Shown here: piece after piece, positions 43,870 through 51,354 of the stretch
Position numbering within the stretch: the stretch's first letter is position 1
How the letters are laid out: each line of letters opens with the position of its first letter
DNA from: Zhuqueibacter pondensis
Lineage (GTDB): Bacteria > Zhuqueibacterota > Zhuqueibacteria > Zhuqueibacterales > Zhuqueibacteraceae
Direction of reading: 5' to 3'
Length of the DNA stretch: 64,000 bases
NCBI GenBank assembly: GCA_034505955.1
Contig: JAPDQK010000003.1
Coordinates: 1 to 64,000, forward strand
The notes under the pieces: model-generated
What the model was told of the DNA's origin: nothing
The model's input: the letters and a program-made list of their open reading frames with translations, nothing else
Database searches by the model: none
Program-made: the position numbers and the translations under genes

Positions 43870-44226
43870 TCAATATTCTGCATACTTTGCGTAGCCGTTC
43901 TGCACCATCAAATCGTTCACGTTCATCCAGGTTCCATCCTGTTCGACAAAAATCTCTGCGAGATAACGGCCATATTTTTCCTGCCGGTCTTTGATGGTTT
44001 GAATGTGAACATCCTTCCCTTGAATGAGACTTCGCAAAAAATCTCGTGCAGCCAATCCGGCAGGCCGTTCGATGCCAGTCAGTTCCGGCGCATCGATGCG
44101 GGCCAGGCGCAGTTTTTCGTTATGTATCCACGTACGCAAGCCAAGATCGATGTCGACGTTGCAAGTATCGCCGTCATACACGGAAACCACTTTGGCGCGA
44201 TAGTTATAAAGATTCAATTCGTGCAT
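43870..44226 (-). CDS. Staphylococcal-nuclease-like protein
   Basis: 118 residues covering the SNase OB fold. Active-site equivalents: Asp20 in VYDGDTCNV, Arg40, Asp45 and Glu48 in LRLARIDAPELTG, and Arg87 in KYGRYLAEIF, all matching Asp21, Arg35, Asp40, Glu43 and Arg87 of the S. aureus enzyme. It lacks a signal peptide, so it may act inside the cell. It lies 45 bp downstream of the cytochrome gene on the same strand and converges on the helicase gene. Confidence 0.82.
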   Translation of the reverse strand: MHELNLYNYRAKVVSVYDGDTCNVDIDLGLRTWIHNEKLRLARIDAPELTGIERPAGLAARDFLRSLIQGKDVHIQTIKDRQEKYGRYLAEIFVEQDGTWMNVNDLMVQNGYAKYAEY

Positions 44227-44271
44227 ATCAGAGCCTTCTGCTGAAATTTGCCATGATCAGTTGCCATAAGG

Positions 44272-45678
44272 TCAATGTACCCGTGTGAGATATTCGGCGT
44301 AAACAAACTTTGGCGAATTCTCCTTGTCGTGACATCGCAAGCAAGTCGCCTGGGTGGTTTTGGCAAAATTGTTGGTCTGATCGTCGGCGCGAACATGGTC
44401 GCCGGCGCGGCCGTGGCACATTTCACAGCCGACGCCAGCCAGATATGGTTGCTTGTTTTTTATATCGTACCCGTTTTGCTCTCCGAAGCCAACGGTGTGG
44501 CAGCGCAGACACTTCGGATTGGTGGCCTGGCCATTAGCCACCAGGACCTCGAGCGCACGGGCGTGCTTGCTGTCACGCCATTTTCCATAAATCTGCTCAT
44601 GACAAAGCTTGCAGACCTCGCTGCCAACGTAAGTATTCGCCGACAATTCAGGTGGCAGTGACTGCGGCTGCGACGGCGATTGTGACGGTGATGGTGACTG
44701 CGGTTGTGATTGCGGTCGTTGCGGTTGCGTTTGTGTCGGTGGAGATGGCGCCTGTGGTGGGGATTGGCTGCGTTTCCGGAAATTTTCCAGGATTGGTGCG
44801 GCTTTGGGTGAATCCGGAATACGATTATCCAAAATAATTTGATTAAACTTCGCTGTGCGCGCGCCGCTCTTCTTTACTTTTTCAATGGTAATGAACCCCA
44901 CTTCCCGGCCTCGATCACCGGCGCCAATGACGATCGCTCCACCATCCGTTGTTTGCACTTGATTCATTGGCTGGTAAGTGCCATGAGAAAGCAGCCAAAG
45001 ATCCACCTCGGGGAAGCCCTGCCGCAGCGCCAACACCTCATTTGCCGGGCCATGATAGATGACCACAATCAGATCGGCCTTTTTCTGGCGTAATATTTCC
45101 AGTTGGGTTTGCAAAAAAGTTTTGGGATCTTTCGGTTCGAGTGCGTGACCTTGCTGCAGAAACGACGAAATGGCTTCGACGACGCCAACCTGATACGACT
45201 TTCGCTGGATCAGGCGAATGGGTTCCGCACCCACGTCAACCGCAGGCTTGAGATTGCCGCTGAGCAAAATCTGTGCAGCGCCATTTTGAGCCGCTTCCGT
45301 AAGAAAAGCCGGGGCGAGATCCTTCTCCCCGAGACCGATGACATCGTACCCCATCGTTCGCATGGCATTAAACAACTCAACCGTCTTCCACACGTAAGCG
45401 CCGGTGGCCGCATCGCCAAAATCGCCGCCATCGATCAAAATCAAATCTGGATGCACACGCCGCAAACTGTCAATAACTGTGATACGCTTGGCCAGACCGC
45501 CACGCCTGCTGCCGCTTCAGCCACACGGCTCGTAGTAGCCTACCGCATCACTGGTGTAAAGAATGTGAACTTTAACGGTCTTGTCCGCAGCCAACGACGA
45601 GGGTGGGTTTGAAGCCCAACCGAAAATCACAAGAAGTATGGCGAATCTCAAAATCATGCTCAGTTTTGTGACTATCAT
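44272..45678 (-). CDS. Candidate selenoprotein: secreted degenerate metallophosphatase fused to tetraheme cytochrome c
   Basis: Read with TGA 45517-45519 as Sec54, the frame gives 468 residues. AGGGG precedes ATG 45678, and a signal peptide follows (ILRFAILLVIFGWASNP). The metallophosphatase-like domain begins VKVHILYTSDAVGYYEPCGU, then GGLAKRITVIDSLRR and LILIDGGDFGD. Related proteins normally read PCGC here, so the TGA replaces a conserved Cys. Metal ligands are mostly lost (SDAVG for nDxHG, GEKD for GNHE, SHGT for GHxH). After a Pro/Gln/Ser linker (about 300-340) come four CxxCH sites: CKLCH, CLRCH, CEMCH and CLRCH (cytochrome c554-like). Without recoding only 397 residues from TTG 45465 remain, lacking any export signal needed for heme c. 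Confidence 0.75.
45486..45519 (-). promoter_or_regulatory. Putative bacterial SECIS hairpin directly after the in-frame TGA
   Basis: On the minus strand GCGTGGC (45505-45499) pairs with GCCAAGC (45492-45486): four base pairs, one G.A mismatch, two base pairs, enclosing the loop GGTCTG. The loop starts 22 nt from the T of TGA. In E. coli fdhF the SECIS apical loop also carries GGUCU, with GGU CUG at codons +7 and +8 after UGA (recalled); the register here is identical. Confidence 0.6.
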
Positions 45679-45781
45679 ATTCAACCCCTGTGAAAGTTAA
45701 AGAATGTTCAAAAGTCGACTGTTTTGATGTTTAACAAAAATATGAAAAACTGGGAATTTAGTCAAGTGCAGATTTGCAAAA

Positions 45782-48148
45782 TCACTTTAAAACTGTCATC
45801 TTTCTGGTCAAAATCCTGCCTTCGAATTTCAAGCGATAGTAATAAACACCTGAAGGCAGAGGCGAAGCGTCAAACTGGACGGTGTGGCGTCCCGCCGCCA
45901 TCGGCTCGTTGGCCAGCCTCAGCATCTCGCGGCCCAGCATATCATAGACAACAAGCTCGGCAGTGCCGGAATTGGGCAGATCAAAGGCAATCGTTGTAAC
46001 CGGATTGAATGGATTCGGATAGTTCTGATACAACGTGTATTTCGCCGGCAGCTCGGACACTTCTGCCACGGCGCTGACATCTATGGTCTTGAACCTCCAA
46101 ATTTGTGACCAATTACTCACACCGATGGCATTGGTGGCGCGCACCCGCCAGAAATAAAATCGATTGCCCTCGAGCTGGCTCACCGCGTACGCTGTGTCAG
46201 TGATCCCTTTTACCTCAGCAACGATGGCGGTTGAATCGAACGTGAGGCTGCGCGCCACTTGCAAATGATATGAAGTTGCCGTGCGCGACGTATTCCACTT
46301 GAACGTCACATTAAGTGGGATGCTGGGAGTATTGTTAGCCGGATATGCCAGCAAGGGTGCAGCCGGGAATCCGGTCGTAAAACGATATGCGTTTGAAAAC
46401 GCGCTCGTGCCTCCCGCGTTGCTCGCCTTGACGCGCCAATAATAAGTCTGCTGGCCTTCCAATCCTGCAACTACCTTGAACGTGTCCACGATGCCCGATT
46501 CATTGACGGCCAGTTGCGTGGCAAAAGTGGAATCGGGCGAAACCTGCACCTGATACGAAGCCGCGTTGCTAGGATAATACCAACGCAACGTCACACTTGC
46601 GGGTTGATCAAGCGCACCATTGGCCGGAGAGGCCAGCAGTGGTGTTGCCGGCGGCGAAACCAACAACACACTGCTCATCGCACTTTCATTGGCATTGCGG
46701 TCAAGCGCAGTCACAACATAGTAAGCAGGCCCACTTCCGGCTGGCGGCGTTTTGGGCATGGCGATCCGCCCGCCAATGACGGAAACGATTTTGCTGGGAT
46801 CATCGAGATCACTTTTGGAGACAGAAGAGGTTGCAAATCGGTAAACCACGTAGCGCGAGGCGGAATCGCCGTCGGCTGCAGTTGCCGGGAGGTCCCAGCG
46901 CAGCCCAGCGGTGCCGGTTCCGGCAAGGCGTTCATATCGGAGATTCTGTGGGAAGTTTGGCGGCACAGAATCTTTCCAGGCCATGATGGGAAATAATGAA
47001 GGATGGCGATAATAATCAGCTTTCAAGCTGTCGACAAACCCCAGTGGGTTATCCCGAAGACTGAGGGCACGAAAAAAAATACTGCCATATACATTTGGCG
47101 TGTTGCGATTGAGACGGATTTGTCTCGGCATCTCACCAGCGGTCCAGCTCGAGATTCGATAGACGGCTTGGCCGGGATAAAGATGACGGCCCTTCGTCTG
47201 CGCTGCCCACCACGGCAAAAGCTTGCCATAATCCTGGCCGCCGCCGAAAGGCCAATAAAGCTGTGGAGTCAGATAATCAATAATCTGTTGATTCAACCAT
47301 GCGACCGCGTCACAGTAAATTGTACTATATGCATCCAGCCCGGTGATGCCTGGCGGAACACCATTTTTCCAAATCCCGAAGGGACTCATGCCGAATTTCA
47401 CGTGAGGTTTGACAACCTGAATGCTGTCGTGAACCATTTTGATCAGCAAATTAACATTATCGCGCCGCCAATCGTCACGATTCGTAAAACCTCTTGAATA
47501 TGTTGCAAACGTTTTATCGTCCTGATTCGTAATTTGGTTGGGAGGATAGGGATAGAAATAGTCGTCCATGTGGACGCCATCTATGTCATAACGGCGAACG
47601 ACATCCATAATCACGTTGTTGACATAATCGCGAACCATCGGTATGCCAGGATCCAAAAATTTATAAGTCCCCATGGTGATTACCCAATCGGGGTGTTTGA
47701 CAGAGACATGTTTCGCATCAACTGGATAGCTGCCGACGGCACGCACAGCGCGGTAGGGATTGAACCACGCATGCAGTTCCATCCCGCGTTTATGCGCTTC
47801 CGCAGTCGCAAATTCCAAAGGATCATAGAACGGAACCGGCGCTTGTCCCTGGATGCCGGTCAGATAGTAGGACCACGGTTCAAAGCTAGAAGCGTAAAAG
47901 GCATCGCATTCCGGACGGATTTGAAATACGACGGCATTTACACCGGATGCTTGCAATTCATCGAGGAGACAAATCAATTCATTGCGCTGCGCCTCTGGCG
48001 TGAGGTTCGGTGACGAAGGCCAGTCGAGATTGGTAACCGTCGCGATCCAGGCCCCGCGAAATTCGCGTTTGGGGGGAGTGCTGCCGGCAAGGGCGTGAAT
48101 GGATATTAAAAGAGAGAGCAAAAAAATGAATCGTAGCTGTTTTTTCAT
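45782..48148 (-). CDS. Secreted GHL10 (DUF187) glycosidase-like protein with FN3 repeats and T9SS sorting domain
   Basis: 788 residues. Signal peptide (FIFLLSLLISIHALAG), then the GHL10 TIM-barrel: FRGAWIATVTNLDWPS, GVNAVVFQIRPECDAFY, LHAWFNPYRAV and DIDGVHMDDYFYPYP. Three FN3-like modules follow (about 440-700, each with LRW or FKW...YxVQVS), then a type A sorting domain (YQNYPNPFNPVTTIAF, VVYDMLGREMLRLA, LPSGVYYYRLKF). GHL10 proteins are thought to cleave glycans such as denuded peptidoglycan or exopolysaccharide. ATG 48148 is chosen because it begins the signal peptide after GAGGATGAAGG. Confidence 0.86.
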   Translation of the reverse strand: MKKQLRFIFLLSLLISIHALAGSTPPKREFRGAWIATVTNLDWPSSPNLTPEAQRNELICLLDELQASGVNAVVFQIRPECDAFYASSFEPWSYYLTGIQGQAPVPFYDPLEFATAEAHKRGMELHAWFNPYRAVRAVGSYPVDAKHVSVKHPDWVITMGTYKFLDPGIPMVRDYVNNVIMDVVRRYDIDGVHMDDYFYPYPPNQITNQDDKTFATYSRGFTNRDDWRRDNVNLLIKMVHDSIQVVKPHVKFGMSPFGIWKNGVPPGITGLDAYSTIYCDAVAWLNQQIIDYLTPQLYWPFGGGQDYGKLLPWWAAQTKGRHLYPGQAVYRISSWTAGEMPRQIRLNRNTPNVYGSIFFRALSLRDNPLGFVDSLKADYYRHPSLFPIMAWKDSVPPNFPQNLRYERLAGTGTAGLRWDLPATAADGDSASRYVVYRFATSSVSKSDLDDPSKIVSVIGGRIAMPKTPPAGSGPAYYVVTALDRNANESAMSSVLLVSPPATPLLASPANGALDQPASVTLRWYYPSNAASYQVQVSPDSTFATQLAVNESGIVDTFKVVAGLEGQQTYYWRVKASNAGGTSAFSNAYRFTTGFPAAPLLAYPANNTPSIPLNVTFKWNTSRTATSYHLQVARSLTFDSTAIVAEVKGITDTAYAVSQLEGNRFYFWRVRATNAIGVSNWSQIWRFKTIDVSAVAEVSELPAKYTLYQNYPNPFNPVTTIAFDLPNSGTAELVVYDMLGREMLRLANEPMAAGRHTVQFDASPLPSGVYYYRLKFEGRILTRKMTVLK

Positions 48149-48184
48149 AGCGCCTTCATCCTCAATCAAAGTTGCAATAAAAAA

Positions 48185-48212
48185 GGCATCCGAGCTTAAA
48201 CGCTCAGGTGCC
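48185..48212 (-). terminator. Rho-independent terminator upstream of the GHL10 gene
   Basis: On the minus strand GGCACCTGAGC and GCTCGGATGCC pair around a 6-nt loop and are followed by TTTTTTATT (48184-48176). It should end transcription coming from the 48452-49639 gene, separating it from the GHL10 gene. Confidence 0.75.
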
Positions 48213-48451
48213 CTGCTAAATAAATCCCACAATGATCCACATGCTATAACCTTGCCGTCGAATAACGATGGTTGCTTGACTCTTGATTGGCTTTTTCTTG
48301 TGTTCTTCTAAATATAGCCTTTGCTTTTGAAAAATCAAGCGAAATTTCTGGTCATTTGGAATGCCGCATTTACGGGTGGAAACCATGGCGCAGTCATTCC
48401 TGGGGCGTAGCCTGACACCCCTCGTCGCTGAGGGGGTACGGCCATTTGATA

Positions 48452-49639
48452 CTATTTGACCCTTGCCATTTTTCTCTTTTGAACAAACTGACCGGCCTTC
48501 AAAAGACAAAAATACACGCCACTGGGAAGATCACCACCATCAAAATCAATCGTATATCTTCCCGCGTTGAGTTCGGAATTGGCCAGGGTTCTCACCTCTC
48601 TGCCGAAGATGTCGTAAATTACGAGTTTAACATTTGATTTTGCCGGTATATCGAACTCTATCGTCGTGGAGGGATTGAAAGGGTTCGGATAGTTCTGCAT
48701 GTATCGAAAATTTGTACTAACCGGATCGCGCTGTGCAACCGAAGTCACCAGCCAGGAGGCGGCATACTCCTCCCAAACAAAGGGCAAAGCAATTTGGGAA
48801 TACTCCCAAAGACTGACGCCTGCATAGCGGTAGGTTTGCTGTGACAGATTGCAAAAGCTGCGGATATCGCCTTGCTGGATGTCGTTGCCATATCCGAAAT
48901 ATTCGGCCTGACCGAGTGGCATGATGGGCTTGGCAGCGGCACTATCGCCATGGCTCACCCATATCTGGGTGTAGTATGTAAATTCGCTACTCATTCTGCT
49001 GAGCTCTGCTTGTGGAGTAAGTGGTCGCGCTGCCCAGTAGGTCTGGGGCATGTTCACCTCAACCCGGCTGAGAAACGTCGTCCATGGAAAGGTGGCATGT
49101 ACGGAAATTCGTGCCCAAGAAGTCAGCCCGAGGAAACTTTTGGGATGATGCGCTCGAATCGTGTCAAGATAGGTTCTGGCGGCTGCCACCCGATTCGCCA
49201 GCACATCATATTCTATTTCCGCATCGATCAGAAGGCCGTCAAGGCCCTTCACATTGAGTATCTGGTTGGCGACTTCGGCTTCCGACACGCCAACACCCCA
49301 CTGCGGAGTCCCGTACACATACTGGTATCCGAGCAATTTAATGCCATGGCGATGAAAGATGCTGACCACACTATCCATGCCGCCATAACCTGCTGCCCAA
49401 TTGTAGAGCGATTTACCGGGTTTATTATAATAGCTGTCGCTATCTCCCATCTTTGCAACCACCCATTTCACGCCGGTCGCCTTCAACTTGTCAATGACGG
49501 CATTCAAGTTTCCGCCGTTCGCCGACCACAGTTTCCATATCCACATTCCCTTTGCGGCCACGGGAAGGGAACTCGGTTGCGCGAATGTCCTTGTCGTCAA
49601 CGAGAGCAAAAGAGATATGAAAATAATTCCTTTTCTCAT
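48452..49639 (-). CDS. Secreted TIM-barrel-like protein with T9SS sorting domain
   Basis: 395 residues. Signal peptide (GIIFISLLLSLTTRTFAQ). The body (AAKGMWIWKLWSANGGNL, GVKWVVAKMGDSD, GIKLLGYQYVYGTPQWG, GLDGLLIDAEIEYD, MPQTYW) resembles a (beta/alpha)8 glycoside-hydrolase-like or lysozyme-like barrel, with acidic residues in LIDAEIEYD as possible catalytic candidates. The C-terminus has MQNYPNPFNPSTTIEF, VIYDIFGREV and LPSGVYFCLLKAG. Substrate unknown. ATG 49639 is better spaced from GGGAG than 49648. It follows 18 bp after the 49658-50284 gene. Confidence 0.78.
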   Translation of the reverse strand: MRKGIIFISLLLSLTTRTFAQPSSLPVAAKGMWIWKLWSANGGNLNAVIDKLKATGVKWVVAKMGDSDSYYNKPGKSLYNWAAGYGGMDSVVSIFHRHGIKLLGYQYVYGTPQWGVGVSEAEVANQILNVKGLDGLLIDAEIEYDVLANRVAAARTYLDTIRAHHPKSFLGLTSWARISVHATFPWTTFLSRVEVNMPQTYWAARPLTPQAELSRMSSEFTYYTQIWVSHGDSAAAKPIMPLGQAEYFGYGNDIQQGDIRSFCNLSQQTYRYAGVSLWEYSQIALPFVWEEYAASWLVTSVAQRDPVSTNFRYMQNYPNPFNPSTTIEFDIPAKSNVKLVIYDIFGREVRTLANSELNAGRYTIDFDGGDLPSGVYFCLLKAGQFVQKRKMARVK

Positions 49640-49657
49640 CACGATCATCTCCCTTGG

Positions 49658-50284
49658 TCACTTGTCGATCCGAAACGAGGCCAGCAATCGGTCAAACTGT
49701 TGGATGGCAACGTCGGTGGTGTCTTGCAGGGATCGCAGCAGCCCTTTCTGCAATTCCTCCGCGGACAGCCTCTTTCCGTCAATCACTTCTCCGGGTTTGC
49801 CAAATGCCCGGTCCTGAATCATTGCAACCAGATAATACTTCCCGGCTTTTTGCGTGTGGCAGTTGATCACACATTCCCACATTCCCATTCCCGCATACAC
49901 CGTCCAGTATTCACGAACGAATTGGGTGAAATTGGTCTTGACGGTGTCCACCAAAATCCGATTTTTCAACAGGTGGTGCGCTTCCGGGCTGGTGTAAAAA
50001 AGCCGTCCTCCATAACTGCCGGGCAAATCAACAAACAATTGATCGGAGGTCAATACGTAGGCCATTGCCGTTTTGCCTGTGCCTGTTTTATCCGCAATCA
50101 AGACCATACTATAGCCGGTGCTGTCTATCGGCTGCGTTTTGCCGACTTCGGCAAAGGAAATCCCGAGAATTTTGTCGTGGATCATCTTTTCTTTACTTTT
50201 GACATCAGGCCCAACTTGCTGAGAATTCGCAAACGGGCTGGAGATCAAAAGAATGATCATGGAGATCAACAGCTTTCCGAGCAT
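49658..50284 (-). CDS. Small secreted protein, unknown function
   Basis: 208 residues with signal peptide (LLISMIILLISSPFANS). The mature part is mixed (YSMVLIADKTGTGKTAMAYV, GRLFYTSPEAHHLLKNRI, MWECVINCHTQKAGKYYLVA). The two Cys in WECVINCH could pair or bind a ligand but do not make a CxxCH heme site (spacing three). The GTGKT string is not a real Walker A because the protein is exported. AAAGGAG lies 6 nt before the ATG. It probably forms a two-gene unit with the T9SS protein downstream. Confidence 0.6.
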   Translation of the reverse strand: MLGKLLISMIILLISSPFANSQQVGPDVKSKEKMIHDKILGISFAEVGKTQPIDSTGYSMVLIADKTGTGKTAMAYVLTSDQLFVDLPGSYGGRLFYTSPEAHHLLKNRILVDTVKTNFTQFVREYWTVYAGMGMWECVINCHTQKAGKYYLVAMIQDRAFGKPGEVIDGKRLSAEELQKGLLRSLQDTTDVAIQQFDRLLASFRIDK

Positions 50285-50336
50285 GTTTTTATCTCCTTTC
50301 TCATCTTTTCGTGATTCTTTGAGCCAACAAGTTATT

Positions 50337-50771
50337 TTAATACCCCAATTCTTCAGCTTTGTTCATGATGAAATCCTTAATTCGCCTGGCTTTTTCAATC
50401 GCAGCCCTTGCTTCCTCAACGTCAATTTCTACTGGAACATGACCCGGGTAAGTCATCTCGACCTTATATCTCGTCAAATCGATACAATCCTCGCGAAGTT
50501 CCTCAAACGTTTTGTCCTGATGAATGCTAATGCAAGCATCAAGCAGGTCATCCAATTCATGCAATTTTTTGATTTTTTTCTTATTGAGCATCAGATACCC
50601 TTTTAGGCTATATTCTGCAACCATGTGAGCCAAGCGACAAGCTGTATCCGTCGGTGGGTCTTCAATATCAAAAGGAGCGTTTTCCAAGAATTTGAGGTCA
50701 TGCTCCGCTTTCCGAAACCACTCCTTCGTACGGTGACGGATGTGCTCACTTAATTTAGGCTTTCTGTTCAT
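50337..50771 (-). CDS. HEPN-domain protein (second HEPN/MNT locus)
   Basis: 144 residues: TKEWFRKAEHDLKFLENAPF, DTACRLAHMVAEYSLKGYLM (HEPN helix; the usual CHQA is LAHMVA), KKLHELDDLLDACI and a C-terminal helix AIEKARRIKDFIMNKAEEL. It overlaps the nucleotidyltransferase gene by 17 nt and is expected to be its toxin partner. It is not closely similar to the HEPN protein at 19635-20030. Confidence 0.78.
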   Translation of the reverse strand: MNRKPKLSEHIRHRTKEWFRKAEHDLKFLENAPFDIEDPPTDTACRLAHMVAEYSLKGYLMLNKKKIKKLHELDDLLDACISIHQDKTFEELREDCIDLTRYKVEMTYPGHVPVEIDVEEARAAIEKARRIKDFIMNKAEELGY

Positions 50772-51153
50772 AAAGCGTTTTACCTTCGTTGAGAATTTCT
50801 AAAATTAAGTCCCATTCACCTTCATTTTTATTAATAACGTTATGCACCTCTTCATCCGTCAGTACAATTACGTCCAACCCAAATCCCCTGTGAGGAAACA
50901 AACGCAAAATTTGACCATATCGATCTCGCCCTTTTAACAACGCAAGAGGATTTTTTCTATCAATAATCACCAATAAGTCAATATCGCTGTATTTCGAGGC
51001 CGTACCTTTTGCCCGAGAACCAAAAAGGACTATCTTCTCAGGGTTGACTTTGTCAACGATTCGCTCGCACACGGCACGGATGACCTCAGGTGTTACTTGC
51101 TTCGGACGAGTTTCGATACGGCCGAAATCAAACTCATGTTTTACAGTTGGCAT
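50755..51153 (-). CDS. MNT-type nucleotidyltransferase antitoxin
   Basis: 132 residues. The nucleotidyltransferase motif KIVLFGSRAKGTASKYSDID (GSxxxG...SDxD, about 44-60) and a third carboxylate in GFGLDVIVLTDEEVH are present. The N-terminus PEVIRAVCERIVDKVNPEKI is typical of the family. GAGGAG lies 6 nt before the ATG. It is paired with the overlapping HEPN gene as a type VII-like TA module. Confidence 0.85.
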   Translation of the reverse strand: MPTVKHEFDFGRIETRPKQVTPEVIRAVCERIVDKVNPEKIVLFGSRAKGTASKYSDIDLLVIIDRKNPLALLKGRDRYGQILRLFPHRGFGLDVIVLTDEEVHNVINKNEGEWDLILEILNEGKTLYEQKA

Positions 51154-51290
51154 GAATTACTCCTCGAAAAATTCATTGTACAAAATCTAGCACAAGATAA
51201 CATAAGAAATTACGAAAGTCAATCGCAAAATCGCAGTGGAAGGAACGCCAATTTTTGCGTCATGATTTTCGCATTTTGATCTCAAAAATC

Positions 51291-51322
51291 AAAGGCCGAT
51301 GGGAGAACCCCACCGGCCTTTT
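51291..51322 (-). terminator. Rho-independent terminator after the large GHL10 gene
   Basis: On the minus strand AAAGGCCG and CGGCCTTT arms, with inner GTGGGG/CCCAT pairing, are followed by GATTTTTGA. It lies 33 bp past the stop of the 51355-54447 gene and before the MNT gene. Confidence 0.75.
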
Positions 51323-51354
51323 GCTTGTCCGCGCTTTATTGAAACAAATGGCCC

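Noticed and set aside
44272..45465. A cytochrome gene starting at TTG 45465
   Set aside because: It would lack a signal peptide, although heme c proteins must be exported, and it would discard an upstream in-frame region with ribosome binding site, signal peptide and family-like sequence.
49950..50100. ATP-binding Walker A (GTGKT) in the 208-residue protein
   Set aside because: The protein has a signal peptide and no other P-loop motifs; the string is likely fortuitous.
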